The translations under genes were made by a program, and so were the position numbers. From positions 42,177 through 106,176 of the forward strand of contig JBKQWF010000056.1 of NCBI GenBank assembly GCA_052139695.1: 64,000 bases of DNA, in the 5' to 3' direction. The notes under the pieces are model-generated. The model worked only from the letters and a program-made list of their open reading frames with translations, was not told the DNA's origin and searched no databases. Of the stretch, positions 33,770 to 43,300 are shown piece by piece (positions within the stretch are counted from its first letter, which is position 1; every line of letters starts with the position of its first letter). Source of the stretch: PLGF01 sp052139695 (GTDB lineage Bacteria > Verrucomicrobiota > Verrucomicrobiia > Limisphaerales > Palsa-1400).

Positions 33770-34714
33770 CTATTCACTATCCGCTGTATTGATAATTCCC
33801 CCTTTTCCATTTTTCGCCCAACCCGCCCAATATGGAATCCGAGAAATCAGAAACTCCCGACGGTCATTAGTTATAAGCGGCGTGGATGATAAGGCAGTTT
33901 CGATACCGCCCATTTCCAGTAGGCGGTCGGCGAGGACTGGTTTGTGACGAAACGACGGGGGGACATGGAGTGCTTTGAATTTTCCATCGCCCTGCGCTCG
34001 AACAGTAATGGCGTCACGTAAATCCTTGTCAAAGCTGAGTCTGTCATAGCTGATGAGTTCTTCGCCAATGTTCAGCAACGAGGCTCTTTGTTTCGCCAGA
34101 GCCGGGCTGTCTTCAAATTCATTTCTGCGGCCATATACCAAGACCGTATGCAATTGCATCTGCCGCTCTTTACGCATCCAATCTGGAATTCCGTAAGACA
34201 TGATAAATGTCTGGACGTTCTCTGGACTAGAAAACCATGTTTTCCACTGTGCGAGTTGGTTCCTGGCTTCGGAGAATTCTGCGGTTGGAATGCCTGCTGC
34301 CGTAAAAATCTGTTTTGAAGGCTTCTCAATTTCGATCAGGGTTGGATACCACATTGTGCTATGGGTTGAAATCCACATGAAGTCAGGCCCTCGCGCTTTG
34401 AGGCCGGGAAGGAGCGGTTGGGAGATCGCCGCACAATGTAAAGGATAATGGCCCGACTTAACGCCTGGTGTCCATGCGCCGGGAAGAAAAGCGGGATTGC
34501 GCTCCAAAAATGACTGCACGTCTTTTTCGTCAGGTGACGATTCTAAAAGCCGAGTCCACTCTGATTGACTCAATTCAGCGTAATCATCAATCGAAGGCGC
34601 AACTGGGCCGGTTTGAATCTCATACGTTTTTTGAAGCACCGTTGGATTATCAGACAGCCAGAAGCAAACGTCAAGGGACGCAACCTCGTGGTAGTGTCTT
34701 AACAGCAAATCCAC
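33770..34714 (-). CDS. Shedu-like PD-(D/E)XK nuclease (DUF4263), putative anti-phage defence
   Basis: The 314-residue protein shows the Shedu/DUF4263 layout: VQSFLERNPAFLPGAW (residues 66-81), then the nuclease core GPDFMWISTHSTMWYPTLIEIEKPSKQIF with Asp111, Glu128 and Glu130-Lys131 as candidate PD-(D/E)XK residues, then EARNQLAQWKTW (149-160). Shedu proteins defend bacteria against phage by DNA cleavage. It starts with GTG at 34714, immediately after an in-frame TAA, so the N-terminus may be truncated. No partner gene is present. The gene is visibly richer in A+T than its surroundings and is bracketed by ~70-bp direct repeats, both signs of acquisition. Confidence 0.72.
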   Translation of the reverse strand: MDLLLRHYHEVASLDVCFWLSDNPTVLQKTYEIQTGPVAPSIDDYAELSQSEWTRLLESSPDEKDVQSFLERNPAFLPGAWTPGVKSGHYPLHCAAISQPLLPGLKARGPDFMWISTHSTMWYPTLIEIEKPSKQIFTAAGIPTAEFSEARNQLAQWKTWFSSPENVQTFIMSYGIPDWMRKERQMQLHTVLVYGRRNEFEDSPALAKQRASLLNIGEELISYDRLSFDKDLRDAITVRAQGDGKFKALHVPPSFRHKPVLADRLLEMGGIETALSSTPLITNDRREFLISRIPYWAGWAKNGKGGIINTADSE

Positions 34715-34781
34715 TTATCAAATCTAAACCTTTTTACATTGTGAGATTTATTTGGCAGTGGTTTAAGGCGGTGCGAAGCGC

Positions 34782-34852
34782 GCAACAGAGGGTGGGGCTG
34801 AGCTGCCGCTCAGCCCCAATTTCGGCCTTCTTAATTCCCGCTCCGTTCTCTC
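34782..34852. repeat. ~70-bp direct repeat, right copy, containing a TGCC-loop hairpin
   Basis: Same sequence as 33394-33462 except for a substitution near the start and small changes in the T-rich part. The hairpin GGGGCTGAGC / GCTCAGCCCC lies at 34792-34815. Together the copies define a unit of about 1.46 kb holding the Shedu-like gene. The rest of 34715-34986 has no gene. Confidence 0.75.
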
Positions 34853-34986
34853 TGTTTTCTATAAAATCGCCATTCCCGAGCCACATGGAAAACCTCTTCA
34901 AAAACCTTCCGTAGGATTTTACTCTTGACGCATTCCTGTTACTATTGCCCCGCATGATAACAATGCTACGCTCAGGAGGGACCGCG

Positions 34987-35298
34987 ATGACGCGCAACGG
35001 CAAAATCGCCCGGCTCCCGCTGCCCAGCCGTCAGCAACTCAACCTGCGCCTCCAAAATGGCGAGCTAGCCCAAGACTTCCTCTCCTGGCTCAACCGGTTG
35101 CCGGATTATCCAGGCCATCCTCGCCGCCCACTTCGCCGCCAAGCCGATCGACGAATCCAACCTCACCCATTGGAAGCAGGGCGGTTATCTCGACAAAAGA
35201 AACAGCAGCGCATCCGCCAAGTCCTTGGCGTCGGTCCCGAGTACGGCCCCGCCGCCGCCCCGGAAAGCCTGCTTGCCGCCGTAACCAAACCTCATTGA
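34987..35298 (+). pseudogene. Frameshifted small conserved gene (RNGKIARLP family)
   Basis: The first frame reads MTRNGKIARLPLPSRQQLN, then NGELAQDFLSWLNRLPD; near 35105 the recognisable continuation jumps frame to IQAILAAHFAAKPIDES and then NLTHWKQGGYLDK. Both halves belong to a small protein pattern I recall from Verrucomicrobiota and phage-like regions, function unknown. The C-terminal part may return to the first frame (QRIRQVLGVGPEYG), implying a second lesion. The gene is probably dead. It sits between the Shedu unit and the second sulfatase. Confidence 0.55.
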
Positions 35299-35521
35299 AT
35301 CAGTTCATCCTTATGATGACCCTACACTAAATTGACCCAATTGAGGTAAATTGAGCTAAATTGAGCCCTGTTACCCCCCCCCGGGGGGGGGGCCGCGCCG
35401 CGGCGCAATGCCTTCGCTCTCTCTTTTCGAGTGCAACCATTCCGTCACGCGCCCGTCATTTCACGAAAAAAGCATTTGACGGCCACAACCAATTGTCGTT
35501 AAAAAACTAGTTTACAATACC
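35299..35521. other. Gene-free spacer with AAATTGA repeats and a C9G10 tract
   Basis: Bases around 35329-35367 hold four short direct repeats of AAATTGA(G/C). A tract of nine C followed by ten G begins near 35374, then runs into CCGCGCCGCGG. The self-complementary tract could form a hairpin or be an assembly or sequencing artefact. No gene or clear promoter for the following sulfatase was seen. Confidence 0.4.
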
Positions 35522-37045
35522 ATGCACCGGCCCCGCACCTGTTTGAAAATGGCATTCCGAGTTCTTTGCCCCAGCGTCTCCTTGTTCATGACCTCGCTGG
35601 CGTTGGCCGCGCCGCAAAAGCCCAATATCGTTCTTATCCTGGCGGACGATCTCGGCTTTGGCGACACCGGCTGTTACGGCGCGACGCGCATCCCCACGCC
35701 GAACATTGACCGGCTGGGCCGGCAGGGCCTGCGTTTCACCGATGCACACGCGACTTCCGCCACTTGCACGCCGTCGCGCTTCGCGCTCTTGACCGGCCAA
35801 TATCCTTGGCGCAAGAAGGGCACTGGGATTCTGCCCGGCAACGCCGCGCTCATCATTGACCCGAACCATGCCACCCTTCCGTCCGTTTTGCGGGGCGCCG
35901 GATACCGGACGGGCGTGGTTGGCAAGTGGCATCTGGGCCTGGGCGGTCCCGGCGGGCCGGATTGGAACAACGAAATCAAACCCGGTCCGTTGGAAATCGG
36001 TTTCGATTACGCTTTCCTTCAACCGGCCACCGGCGACCGCGTGCCCTGCGTTTATATCGAGAACCATCGCGTTTTCAATCTCGACCCGAAGGACCCGATT
36101 CAAGTCAGCTATGGCAAGCCGATCGGCAACGAGCCGACGGGCAAAGATCATCCCGAGCTTCTGAAAATGCGCCTGGTGGAGGGTCACGACGGAACGATCA
36201 TTGACGGTATCAGCCGCATTGGTTTTATGACCGGCGGTCATGCCGCGCGTTGGAAAGATGAGGAGAAGGCCGATGTGCTGACGAGCAAAGCCGTGGCGTT
36301 CATCAAACAAAATGCGGCCAGCCCTTTCTTCATCTATTTTGCCACGCACGATCCGCATGTGCCGCGCGTGCCCCACCCGCGTTTTGCCGGAAAAAGCGGC
36401 TGCGGTGTGCGAGGCGACGTGATTGTCGAATTCGACTGGTGCGTCGGCGAGATTCTTTCGACACTCGACAAATTGAATTTGGCCTCGAACACGATTGTCA
36501 TTGTGTCCAGCGACAACGGGCCCGTGCTGATCGATGGTTACGATGACGGCGCCGTGCAAGATGCGAATGGCCACCGGCCCGCCGGGCCATTGCGCGGCGG
36601 CAAGTATTACGTCTATGAAGGCGGCACTCGGGTGCCGTTTATTTTGCGCTGGACGGGGCGGGTCAGGCCGGGCATTTCCGATGCGATGATCAGCTTGGTG
36701 GATTTCACCGCCTCATTTGCCGCGCTCACCGGACAAACCATCCCCGCTGGCGACGCGCCGGACAGTGTCAATGTCCTGCCGGCGCTGCTTGGGGAAACCA
36801 GAGAAGGCCGCGACCAACTTGTCGAGCACGACGGTTTTGGGATGCTCGGCTTTCGTGACCGGCTCTGGAAATACATCCAACCGGACCTCGTGCCCCGCCC
36901 GCGCTATTCGCCTTTGGGCGAGTTGTACGATCTCGGCCACGACCTGGGCGAAACGAACAATCTCGTCGAAAGGGAACCGGCTTCGGGAAAAAAACTGTCG
37001 AGCGAGCTCAGCAACGTGCGGCAAGCCACACCTACAACCAATTAA
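35522..37045 (+). CDS. Secreted arylsulfatase-type sulfatase
   Basis: The 507-residue protein has a Sec signal peptide, then KPNIVLILADDLGFGDTGCYG with metal ligands Asp42 and Asp43, the formylglycine site CTPSRFALLTGQ (Cys82), GVVGKWHLGLGG, and VIVSSDNGPVLIDGY, an arylsulfatase A-like pattern. It requires maturation of Cys82 by the AnSME encoded at 31962. The signal peptide overlaps the 43-bp sequence duplicated at 33211, so ATG 35549 is an alternative start. It lies 9 bp upstream of the 865-residue secreted protein gene, so both probably act on the same sulfated glycan. Confidence 0.92.
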   Translation: MHRPRTCLKMAFRVLCPSVSLFMTSLALAAPQKPNIVLILADDLGFGDTGCYGATRIPTPNIDRLGRQGLRFTDAHATSATCTPSRFALLTGQYPWRKKGTGILPGNAALIIDPNHATLPSVLRGAGYRTGVVGKWHLGLGGPGGPDWNNEIKPGPLEIGFDYAFLQPATGDRVPCVYIENHRVFNLDPKDPIQVSYGKPIGNEPTGKDHPELLKMRLVEGHDGTIIDGISRIGFMTGGHAARWKDEEKADVLTSKAVAFIKQNAASPFFIYFATHDPHVPRVPHPRFAGKSGCGVRGDVIVEFDWCVGEILSTLDKLNLASNTIVIVSSDNGPVLIDGYDDGAVQDANGHRPAGPLRGGKYYVYEGGTRVPFILRWTGRVRPGISDAMISLVDFTASFAALTGQTIPAGDAPDSVNVLPALLGETREGRDQLVEHDGFGMLGFRDRLWKYIQPDLVPRPRYSPLGELYDLGHDLGETNNLVEREPASGKKLSSELSNVRQATPTTN

Positions 37046-37054
37046 TTACTATCC

Positions 37055-39652
37055 ATGACAAGACGTGCCGTTTTTTTTCTGATGTTAGCCATCGCAAGCA
37101 CGAGAGTTGCGGCGGAGCAACCCGCCGACGCGATCAAAGCTTATGATATTGATTTCAATTGGGGTGAGGGAGGCCCCAACGGTTTTGCGCCGCCGGGAAT
37201 GTGGGCTGACGCGGACCCGGCGCAGCATGTGGCCTGGTACAAGGCAGTCGGCGCCAACGTCATTCAGACCTTCTGCGTCTCCTGCAATGGCTTCGCATGG
37301 TACAAGAACGGCATCGTGCCGCCACAACCAGGCCTGCGGCATGATTTTCTCACCGAGACCGTGCGCCTGGGGCACAAAGAGGGAATCCGTGTCATGGGTT
37401 ACTTCTGCGCTGGTTCAAACACACGATGGGGCAAGGAGCACCCGGATCTCAGTTATGGAATTCCCAGTAGCCCGCATATTCCCTACACGGACGAGTATTT
37501 ATCGTATTTATCCGCCGCCATCGGCGACGCGGTGCGCAAGACGGGGATCGACGGTTTTATGGTTGATTGGCTCTGGCAGCCCGACCGCTCCTCGACCGGC
37601 GGCAAATGGCTGGATTGCGAAAAAAAGCTTTACGCGGAACTCATGGGGCAAGCGTTTCCCGCCGACGGCAAGCTCACGGAAGAGCAAGACGTGGCTTACG
37701 GCCGGGCGGCTATCGCCCGTTGCTGGGACGCTATTCATAAAGCCGCAAAGGAGGCCAATCCGGATTGCATCATCTGGCTGTCGAATAACAATCCGACGCA
37801 TCCCCATGTCGTCAATTCCAAGATGTACAAAGAGGTGGACTGGCTGATGAACGAGGCCGGGGACCTTGAGCGCGTCAAGGCGCTCCAGCCCATGATCGGC
37901 GCTCATACCCGGTTGATCACTTGCCTGGCCAACTGGAATGGACAAGATCCCGCCGCCATTGTTCCGGCAGCGTTAAAGGAGAATATCGGCTTATACGGTT
38001 TTACCAAGCCGCAGGCGGATTCCCTTGTGCCGCTGGAACCCTGCCTGTCCGAGCCGGTCCGCAACTTGAAGGGCGATGCTCGCAACATCGCGGTCCTGGC
38101 CCGTGCTTATCACGGCGTTCCCCTCGAGGCAGTCGAGAAAAACGGCATCTGGGTCACTCCTCAATTGTGGGAGATCGCCCAAAGCCATGCCCAGACCCAC
38201 CGCTTTTCCACTTTGTTCACGGCGGACGATGTGCGCGACCGCCTTTCTTCCGAGGCCGGTTTGGACCAGGCCATCGACTGGTGCCGCAAGACCGGCGTGA
38301 CCAAGGTGTACATTGAGGAGTTCCGCGGCTTCCAGGCGGATCGCGGCGCCATCCTCCACGCCAAACAGCGTTTCCAGGACGCGGGTTTTTTGGTTTCCGG
38401 CTGCGTGACCACTGTGAATATCGGCAAACCTTCGACCGGCTGGAAAGACACGATCAGTTGTTATACGGACATGCCCACCCAGGAGAAGCTGCAACGCATT
38501 TTCGAATACGCGGGCGGTCTCTTTGATGAGGTTATGATTGACGATTTTTGGTTTACCGATTGCCAATGCCCAGCCTGCGACGCCGCCCGCCAGGCCCGCA
38601 CCGTGACTATTGGCCAGAAGACCTATGGGGCGCCGGGCGATTCCTGGGAGGATTACCGGTGCGCGTTAATGCTTCACCTCTCGCAAGACCGCTTGCTCGA
38701 CGCGGCCAAAAAGGTTAACCCCAACACCCACCTCATTATCAAATATCCCGAATGGTACGACGCCTTCCAGGACCGCGGCTATGACGTGGCGGGCGAAACG
38801 GCGATCTTTGATCGCATTTGGGTCGGAACCGAAACGCGCGACTTTACCAATAAGCAGTGGGGCGGAAAGGCGCCCTTTGCGGGTTATTTTATTATGCGCT
38901 GGCTGGGCGGCATTGGCCGCGCCAAGTGCGGCGGCGGCTGGTATGACTGGCTTGGCACGACTCCGCCCACTTACCTTGAACAGGCGCGGCAGACCATCCT
39001 CGGCGGCGCGCGCGAATCCATGCTCTTTTGCTACGGCGGCCTGCAAAGCGACACCGGGCCGGCAGACGTGGCGGCCTTGCGCGCCAGCCTCCCTGAGTTG
39101 CTGGACACGGCGGAGCAAGTCGGCCGCCGCCAGCCGGTGGGGATTGCCGCCTACAAGCCCGCCAACAGTCATCCGCAAGGCGAGGAGAAGGTTTTTGATT
39201 TCGTCGGAATGCTCGGTCTGCCGCTGGTTCCCTGCCATCAATTCCCGACCAACGCGCCCGCTGCTTTCTTTTCCGCCCACGCGCTCAAGGATGCGGCATT
39301 TGCCAGCGATTTGGCCGCCTTCATCAAGAGTGGTAAACCCGTCCTGTTGACGGATGGCTTGGCGGAAAAGTTGAAGGACATTGATTTGTCCGCGGCGAAT
39401 GTCCGCATCCTCTCCGTCAAACAAAAACCAAAATCGTTGCGCGAACTTTCGCAAAGCGAATTGGATGAGATGCGCGCGCCCTTGTTAAAACCGCTGGGGA
39501 TGCGATTCAAAGCTCCCAATGGCGTGGCGCTTTATCTCTTCGCGCCCGGCGGATGGGTCATCGAGAATTTCAACGATCAGCCTGCCACGGTGCAATTCAA
39601 TGATCAATCCTACACGATTGAACCTCGCGGATGGAAACAGCAGTGGTTCTGA
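37055..39652 (+). CDS. Secreted 865-residue protein of unknown function with two barrel-like halves
   Basis: A signal peptide (MTRRAVFFLMLAIASTRVAA) is followed by a first region resembling a glycosidase-type TIM barrel (GANVIQTFCVSCNGFAWYKNG, GIRVMGYFCAGSNTRWG, GIDGFMVDWLWQPD, residues ~20-330). A second barrel-like region (GVTKVYIEEFRGFQADRG, GGLFDEVMIDDFWFTDCQCPACDAAR, HLIIKYPEWYDAF, ~400-660) follows, then a C-terminal domain ending TIEPRGWKQQWF. Acidic residues at strand ends (VDW, EEF, IDDF) could be catalytic. I cannot assign a glycoside hydrolase family. Coupling to the sulfatase 9 bp upstream suggests action on a sulfated polysaccharide. Confidence 0.65.
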   Translation: MTRRAVFFLMLAIASTRVAAEQPADAIKAYDIDFNWGEGGPNGFAPPGMWADADPAQHVAWYKAVGANVIQTFCVSCNGFAWYKNGIVPPQPGLRHDFLTETVRLGHKEGIRVMGYFCAGSNTRWGKEHPDLSYGIPSSPHIPYTDEYLSYLSAAIGDAVRKTGIDGFMVDWLWQPDRSSTGGKWLDCEKKLYAELMGQAFPADGKLTEEQDVAYGRAAIARCWDAIHKAAKEANPDCIIWLSNNNPTHPHVVNSKMYKEVDWLMNEAGDLERVKALQPMIGAHTRLITCLANWNGQDPAAIVPAALKENIGLYGFTKPQADSLVPLEPCLSEPVRNLKGDARNIAVLARAYHGVPLEAVEKNGIWVTPQLWEIAQSHAQTHRFSTLFTADDVRDRLSSEAGLDQAIDWCRKTGVTKVYIEEFRGFQADRGAILHAKQRFQDAGFLVSGCVTTVNIGKPSTGWKDTISCYTDMPTQEKLQRIFEYAGGLFDEVMIDDFWFTDCQCPACDAARQARTVTIGQKTYGAPGDSWEDYRCALMLHLSQDRLLDAAKKVNPNTHLIIKYPEWYDAFQDRGYDVAGETAIFDRIWVGTETRDFTNKQWGGKAPFAGYFIMRWLGGIGRAKCGGGWYDWLGTTPPTYLEQARQTILGGARESMLFCYGGLQSDTGPADVAALRASLPELLDTAEQVGRRQPVGIAAYKPANSHPQGEEKVFDFVGMLGLPLVPCHQFPTNAPAAFFSAHALKDAAFASDLAAFIKSGKPVLLTDGLAEKLKDIDLSAANVRILSVKQKPKSLRELSQSELDEMRAPLLKPLGMRFKAPNGVALYLFAPGGWVIENFNDQPATVQFNDQSYTIEPRGWKQQWF

Positions 39653-39737
39653 AGGCTGAATGGCTGTCTCAATGATACCTCACGCGAAACCAGAATTTTT
39701 AGAGGGAAAGACCCTCCAGGGGGCTTGCGAGAGGCGG

Positions 39738-40049
39738 CTACGATCGGCCCTTCAGTGTTTTCTCAATTCTTTTCGGATCAAATCTTGCATAGAGCAGACC
39801 CGTAATGACTGCCCGGTTTTCTGCCACTCGTTAGTAAAGATTGTAGGGAGATCTTGGTAAAATAACGCGGTGAAAATGCTCGAATGCTTCAAAATGCGTC
39901 ACCTTGCCGGTTTTGATTTCCTGCAACGCCGATCTAAACGCCTTCTCAAAACGCGCCCCGCCGCGACCGGGTGAAAGCGCCTCGTAGTAATCAAATCCTT
40001 CGGCAAAGTCCTTCGCCACCTCTGGCAGGAACACCAGTTCTCGACTCAT
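39738..40049 (-). pseudogene. RelE/ParE-family toxin gene with premature stop
   Basis: From ATG 40049 the frame reads MSRELVFLPEVAKDFAEGFDYY ... FHRVILPRSPYNLY and then meets TAA at 39831-39833. In the same frame beyond the stop it continues RVAENRAVITGLLYARFDP, the expected C-terminal strands of RelE/ParE toxins, to TAG at 39738-39740. A single nonsense change thus removes about 30 residues including the C-terminal strand that usually carries active-site or stability residues. The start overlaps the antitoxin stop by 4 bp. A truncated 72-residue product could still bind antitoxin. Confidence 0.75.
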
Positions 40050-40267
40050 TTTTTGAGCGCGTTGGCTCGTGTCCAAAACTGTTCTTGCGAGAGGACGGCG
40101 CTTGAATCTCGTTCGTACTCGGCCCACCGCCGTTGCAATTCCAAACGATGAGCCAAGGGCGCCGGAAGCGCCTCTCGATCGCGAACTGACGCGAACAACT
40201 CCTCGGCCAACGCGAGTCGCTCAAGGTCCGAGAGTTGCTCAAAGTTTGGAATGTCCGTCACGCTCAT
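40046..40267 (-). CDS. Antitoxin of a RelE/ParE-type module (addiction-module component family)
   Basis: The 73-residue protein (MSVTDIPNFEQLSDLERLALAEELFASV, then RWAEYERDSSAVLSQEQFWTRANALKK) fits the small 'addiction module component' antitoxin family of about 70 residues, with an N-terminal helix pair for dimerisation and a C-terminal toxin-wrapping helix. It precedes the toxin and overlaps it by ATGA, the usual order. Because the toxin is interrupted, the pair may be an antitoxin-only relic. Confidence 0.75.
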   Translation of the reverse strand: MSVTDIPNFEQLSDLERLALAEELFASVRDREALPAPLAHRLELQRRWAEYERDSSAVLSQEQFWTRANALKK

Positions 40268-40306
40268 GCATCAATATTACCGTAGGATGTCACCAAGTGC
40301 AAAAGG

Positions 40307-43300
40307 CTAATGAAAATCTCCAGACTTGATCTGAACGGACTGCGTGGAAACGATGCGCACCGGACCGAGCAAGCCGGATTCCCGCAATGGGTCGTTGCGC
40401 TTCCACAAACGCCAACTGGAAAACGTCTCCCGGCCCGTTGGGCTCACGCCTCCATTTTGCAGCCACTCTGGCCATTGTTTCAGAGTGCCGTTGGCGTTGC
40501 GCTCGCTGTCCTCCGGCAGCAGCTCATCGCCGATCTGGCGATTGATCCACAAGTTGGCCACTTTGACAGACAGGGTGTTTTCGCCGGGCTTAAGGGCGCT
40601 CGTGATCTCCACGCGATATGGCGCCTTCCAAAGCGTCCCCAGCTTTTGGCCATTGAGAGAAACGTCGGCGATCACGGCCACCTTGCCGAGGTCGAGAAAC
40701 AGCCGCCGGCCGTTGCCCAGCATTTCGCCCGGCGCGGCAAAGGTCCGGGTGTAAGTAGCGGTTCCGCTGAAGTATTTAATGGCGGGGTCAGCCTGGTCGC
40801 TCCATGAACTCAAGTTTTGAAAACTGGCCTGCGCCGGCCCGCCCATGCCTTTCGCAAACTCAACTTTCCACGGACCTTCGATGGGCAAGGGCGGCGGCAA
40901 CGGCGCCACGTCGAATTGTGCTTTCTCTCCGCCGGCTGCCGAGAGCGCGTAATGGCCGGCCTGCCCAACGCAGGCGGTCAACTTGTGGCGCGAGGTCCGG
41001 TCCAACTCCGCCCAAGCCGGCGCGCCATCGCGCGTGGCGGAGACGATTTGATCCGCTTCGGCTCGGTCCCGAAAGACGACAAACACAGAGTCACATGCTT
41101 CCAGCCGAAGCGGCATTCGCGTGCCGCCGGTGCCGGCTTCATATTGAGCCGCGCGTTGAATCTCCCCGCGCTCCGGCCACAACAATTCCGGCCGCTTGCC
41201 GGAAACACGAAATGAGCACGAAACTTCCTGCGGTCGCGGCGTTTTATTGGCCACAAAATAAAGGTCCGTTTTGCCAATGCGTTTGTGGATAAAGCGCAGA
41301 CAATGTTCGCCGCTTTGCGCGATGTAGCTAAAATCTTCCGGCAGACCGCGCTGGGTCAGAAGCTGGCCGAGAAACTCCAGATCAGGATACAAATTTCGTC
41401 CGGCGTCCGCTTTTCCAGGGTCTCCCCAGGGCGCCATGCCGACCGTGCCGAGTTCCAAAGCGGAGCTCCAAGTATTGACACTGTTATTATCCGCGGCGGC
41501 CTCCCATGAGGCATCCGTGGGAATGAAAACGGTTCGGCCATTTTGAAATTTGATGGTCAGCGCTCCGATAATTCCGGCTGGGTTCGGCTGCTCGCCGCCA
41601 TTCACGCCTGTCACCGTCACGAGGTTCGAGCCTGCTTGTAAGAGGCGGGCCACGTCCGCGTGATAAAGCCTGTTAAAATCATCGCCTTGACCGGCTGGCT
41701 GGCCATTGATCCAGCACTGGAACGAATTGTCAGCGGTCATGATCAATTGCGCCGACTTCATGGCGCCGCCCTCGATCTTGACCTGCTTGCGGAAATAACG
41801 CGGTCCCACCGGGGCCGCGATGGCGGGATTCCCTTCGTTGAACCAGATCCATTTTGCCGTGCCCAACTCGCTTGGTCGATGCCGATTGAGCGCGCGCGCT
41901 TGGTCGAAGAGAGTGCCACACAGGACGCGCCCTTTCCCGTAAGACCGCTCCGCCACCTCCTCGGTGATTTCATTCGTGCCCCACAACTCGTCGGCCAGCG
42001 ATGTCAGCTCGGTATCGCACGCAGGGTAGCCGCTTAAGCTGGGCGATTGCACCGGTCTCGCCCCGGCCACCGTCGCGCCTTCCTGGACCAACTCTTTGAT
42101 TTTTCGCAACAGCGCGGGCGTCATCGTATCGCATTGTGGCAACGCCAGGAGCCGGTAGCTCATGCCGTCCGGCAGGACCAGTTTTCCGTCCCGGACGGAC
42201 ATGCGGTGGAGCACCACTTCGGGCGGGCAAATGTCAAAGTTATGGCCCGGCCGGTCCAGGGGCTGTCCCCCTTCGCCAGGAAGTTTTGAAATGAAACTTT
42301 CCTGGCGGTCGATCGTTTGCGGCGATCCTTCCGGGCTGAGCAGGCACAAGTCGGCGACGAATAATCCCTGCTGCAGGAGGAATTGGCAGCGCGCCAGATA
42401 TTGATGCCACGCGGCGGATTGCTCCCACCATGTCTCCGTGCGTTCATAGTGCAGGCCCCACGGGCCCATGGCCATACCGGGCCGCACATTTTGCGTCCAG
42501 GGCTGCATGGCGTAACGATGGAAGACAAATCGATTGATGCCTTCGCAGAAGGCCCAATCTCCCAGGTCCTTGATGTTTCCCGGGTAGCCCTGCCATTTCT
42601 CCGAATCCATGGCAGTGAACGATTCCGCCCCCACGATTTTCTTGCCGTACACATGTCCCGCTGAGGTCATCTCCGTGCAACTGAAGGCCTCCATATATTT
42701 TGGCCATGACCAGAATTCTCCCATCGGCTCGTCGGCTTCGCCCGCGTAGGCCAGTTCCTCGGTGGGACAAGTGCTGTAAGCCTCGATCGAGAGACTGATG
42801 CCGTGCTGATGCGCCAATTTGCGGAAACAACCCGCGTAATTCTCCAGCAAAAGGTCCGACACTGTCTGGCGAACGTCCCACAGAAACCGCTCGGAAATCT
42901 CTGCGCTGCCGACGATGCGGCCGGTCAGGGCCGGGAGGAAGGGCTGCAGATCATAGCCGCGGCGGGCGCGAAACTCCTCCCGGAAGCGCGGCGTCCAGTT
43001 TTGCGAGCCGGTCTCCCAACTGTCAATATGAGTGCGAACCAGTGATTTGCCCGCGAGCGGTTTTGAATCGGCAATGACTTTTCCCATCAGGCCGTTGAAC
43101 ATCGCTTCTGTCGCTTTTTGGCTCAGCTTGTCTGTTTCCAGTCCCAAACCTGCCTCGGGCGCCGGATGATTTTCCACCCCAGTGCTGGTGTGGCCGAAGC
43201 GGAGAATGGTCCATTGGCCCGCGGGGGCCTGCCAATCCAGATGTCCACCGGCACCCAATTTTGAGGTCAAGTCGATAACCTTTTCGACCGGAACGGTTTG

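Noticed and set aside
33770..34714. A complete multi-gene defence system
   Set aside because: Only the Shedu-like nuclease is present; the neighbours are repeats and a decayed gene, so I do not claim a larger system.
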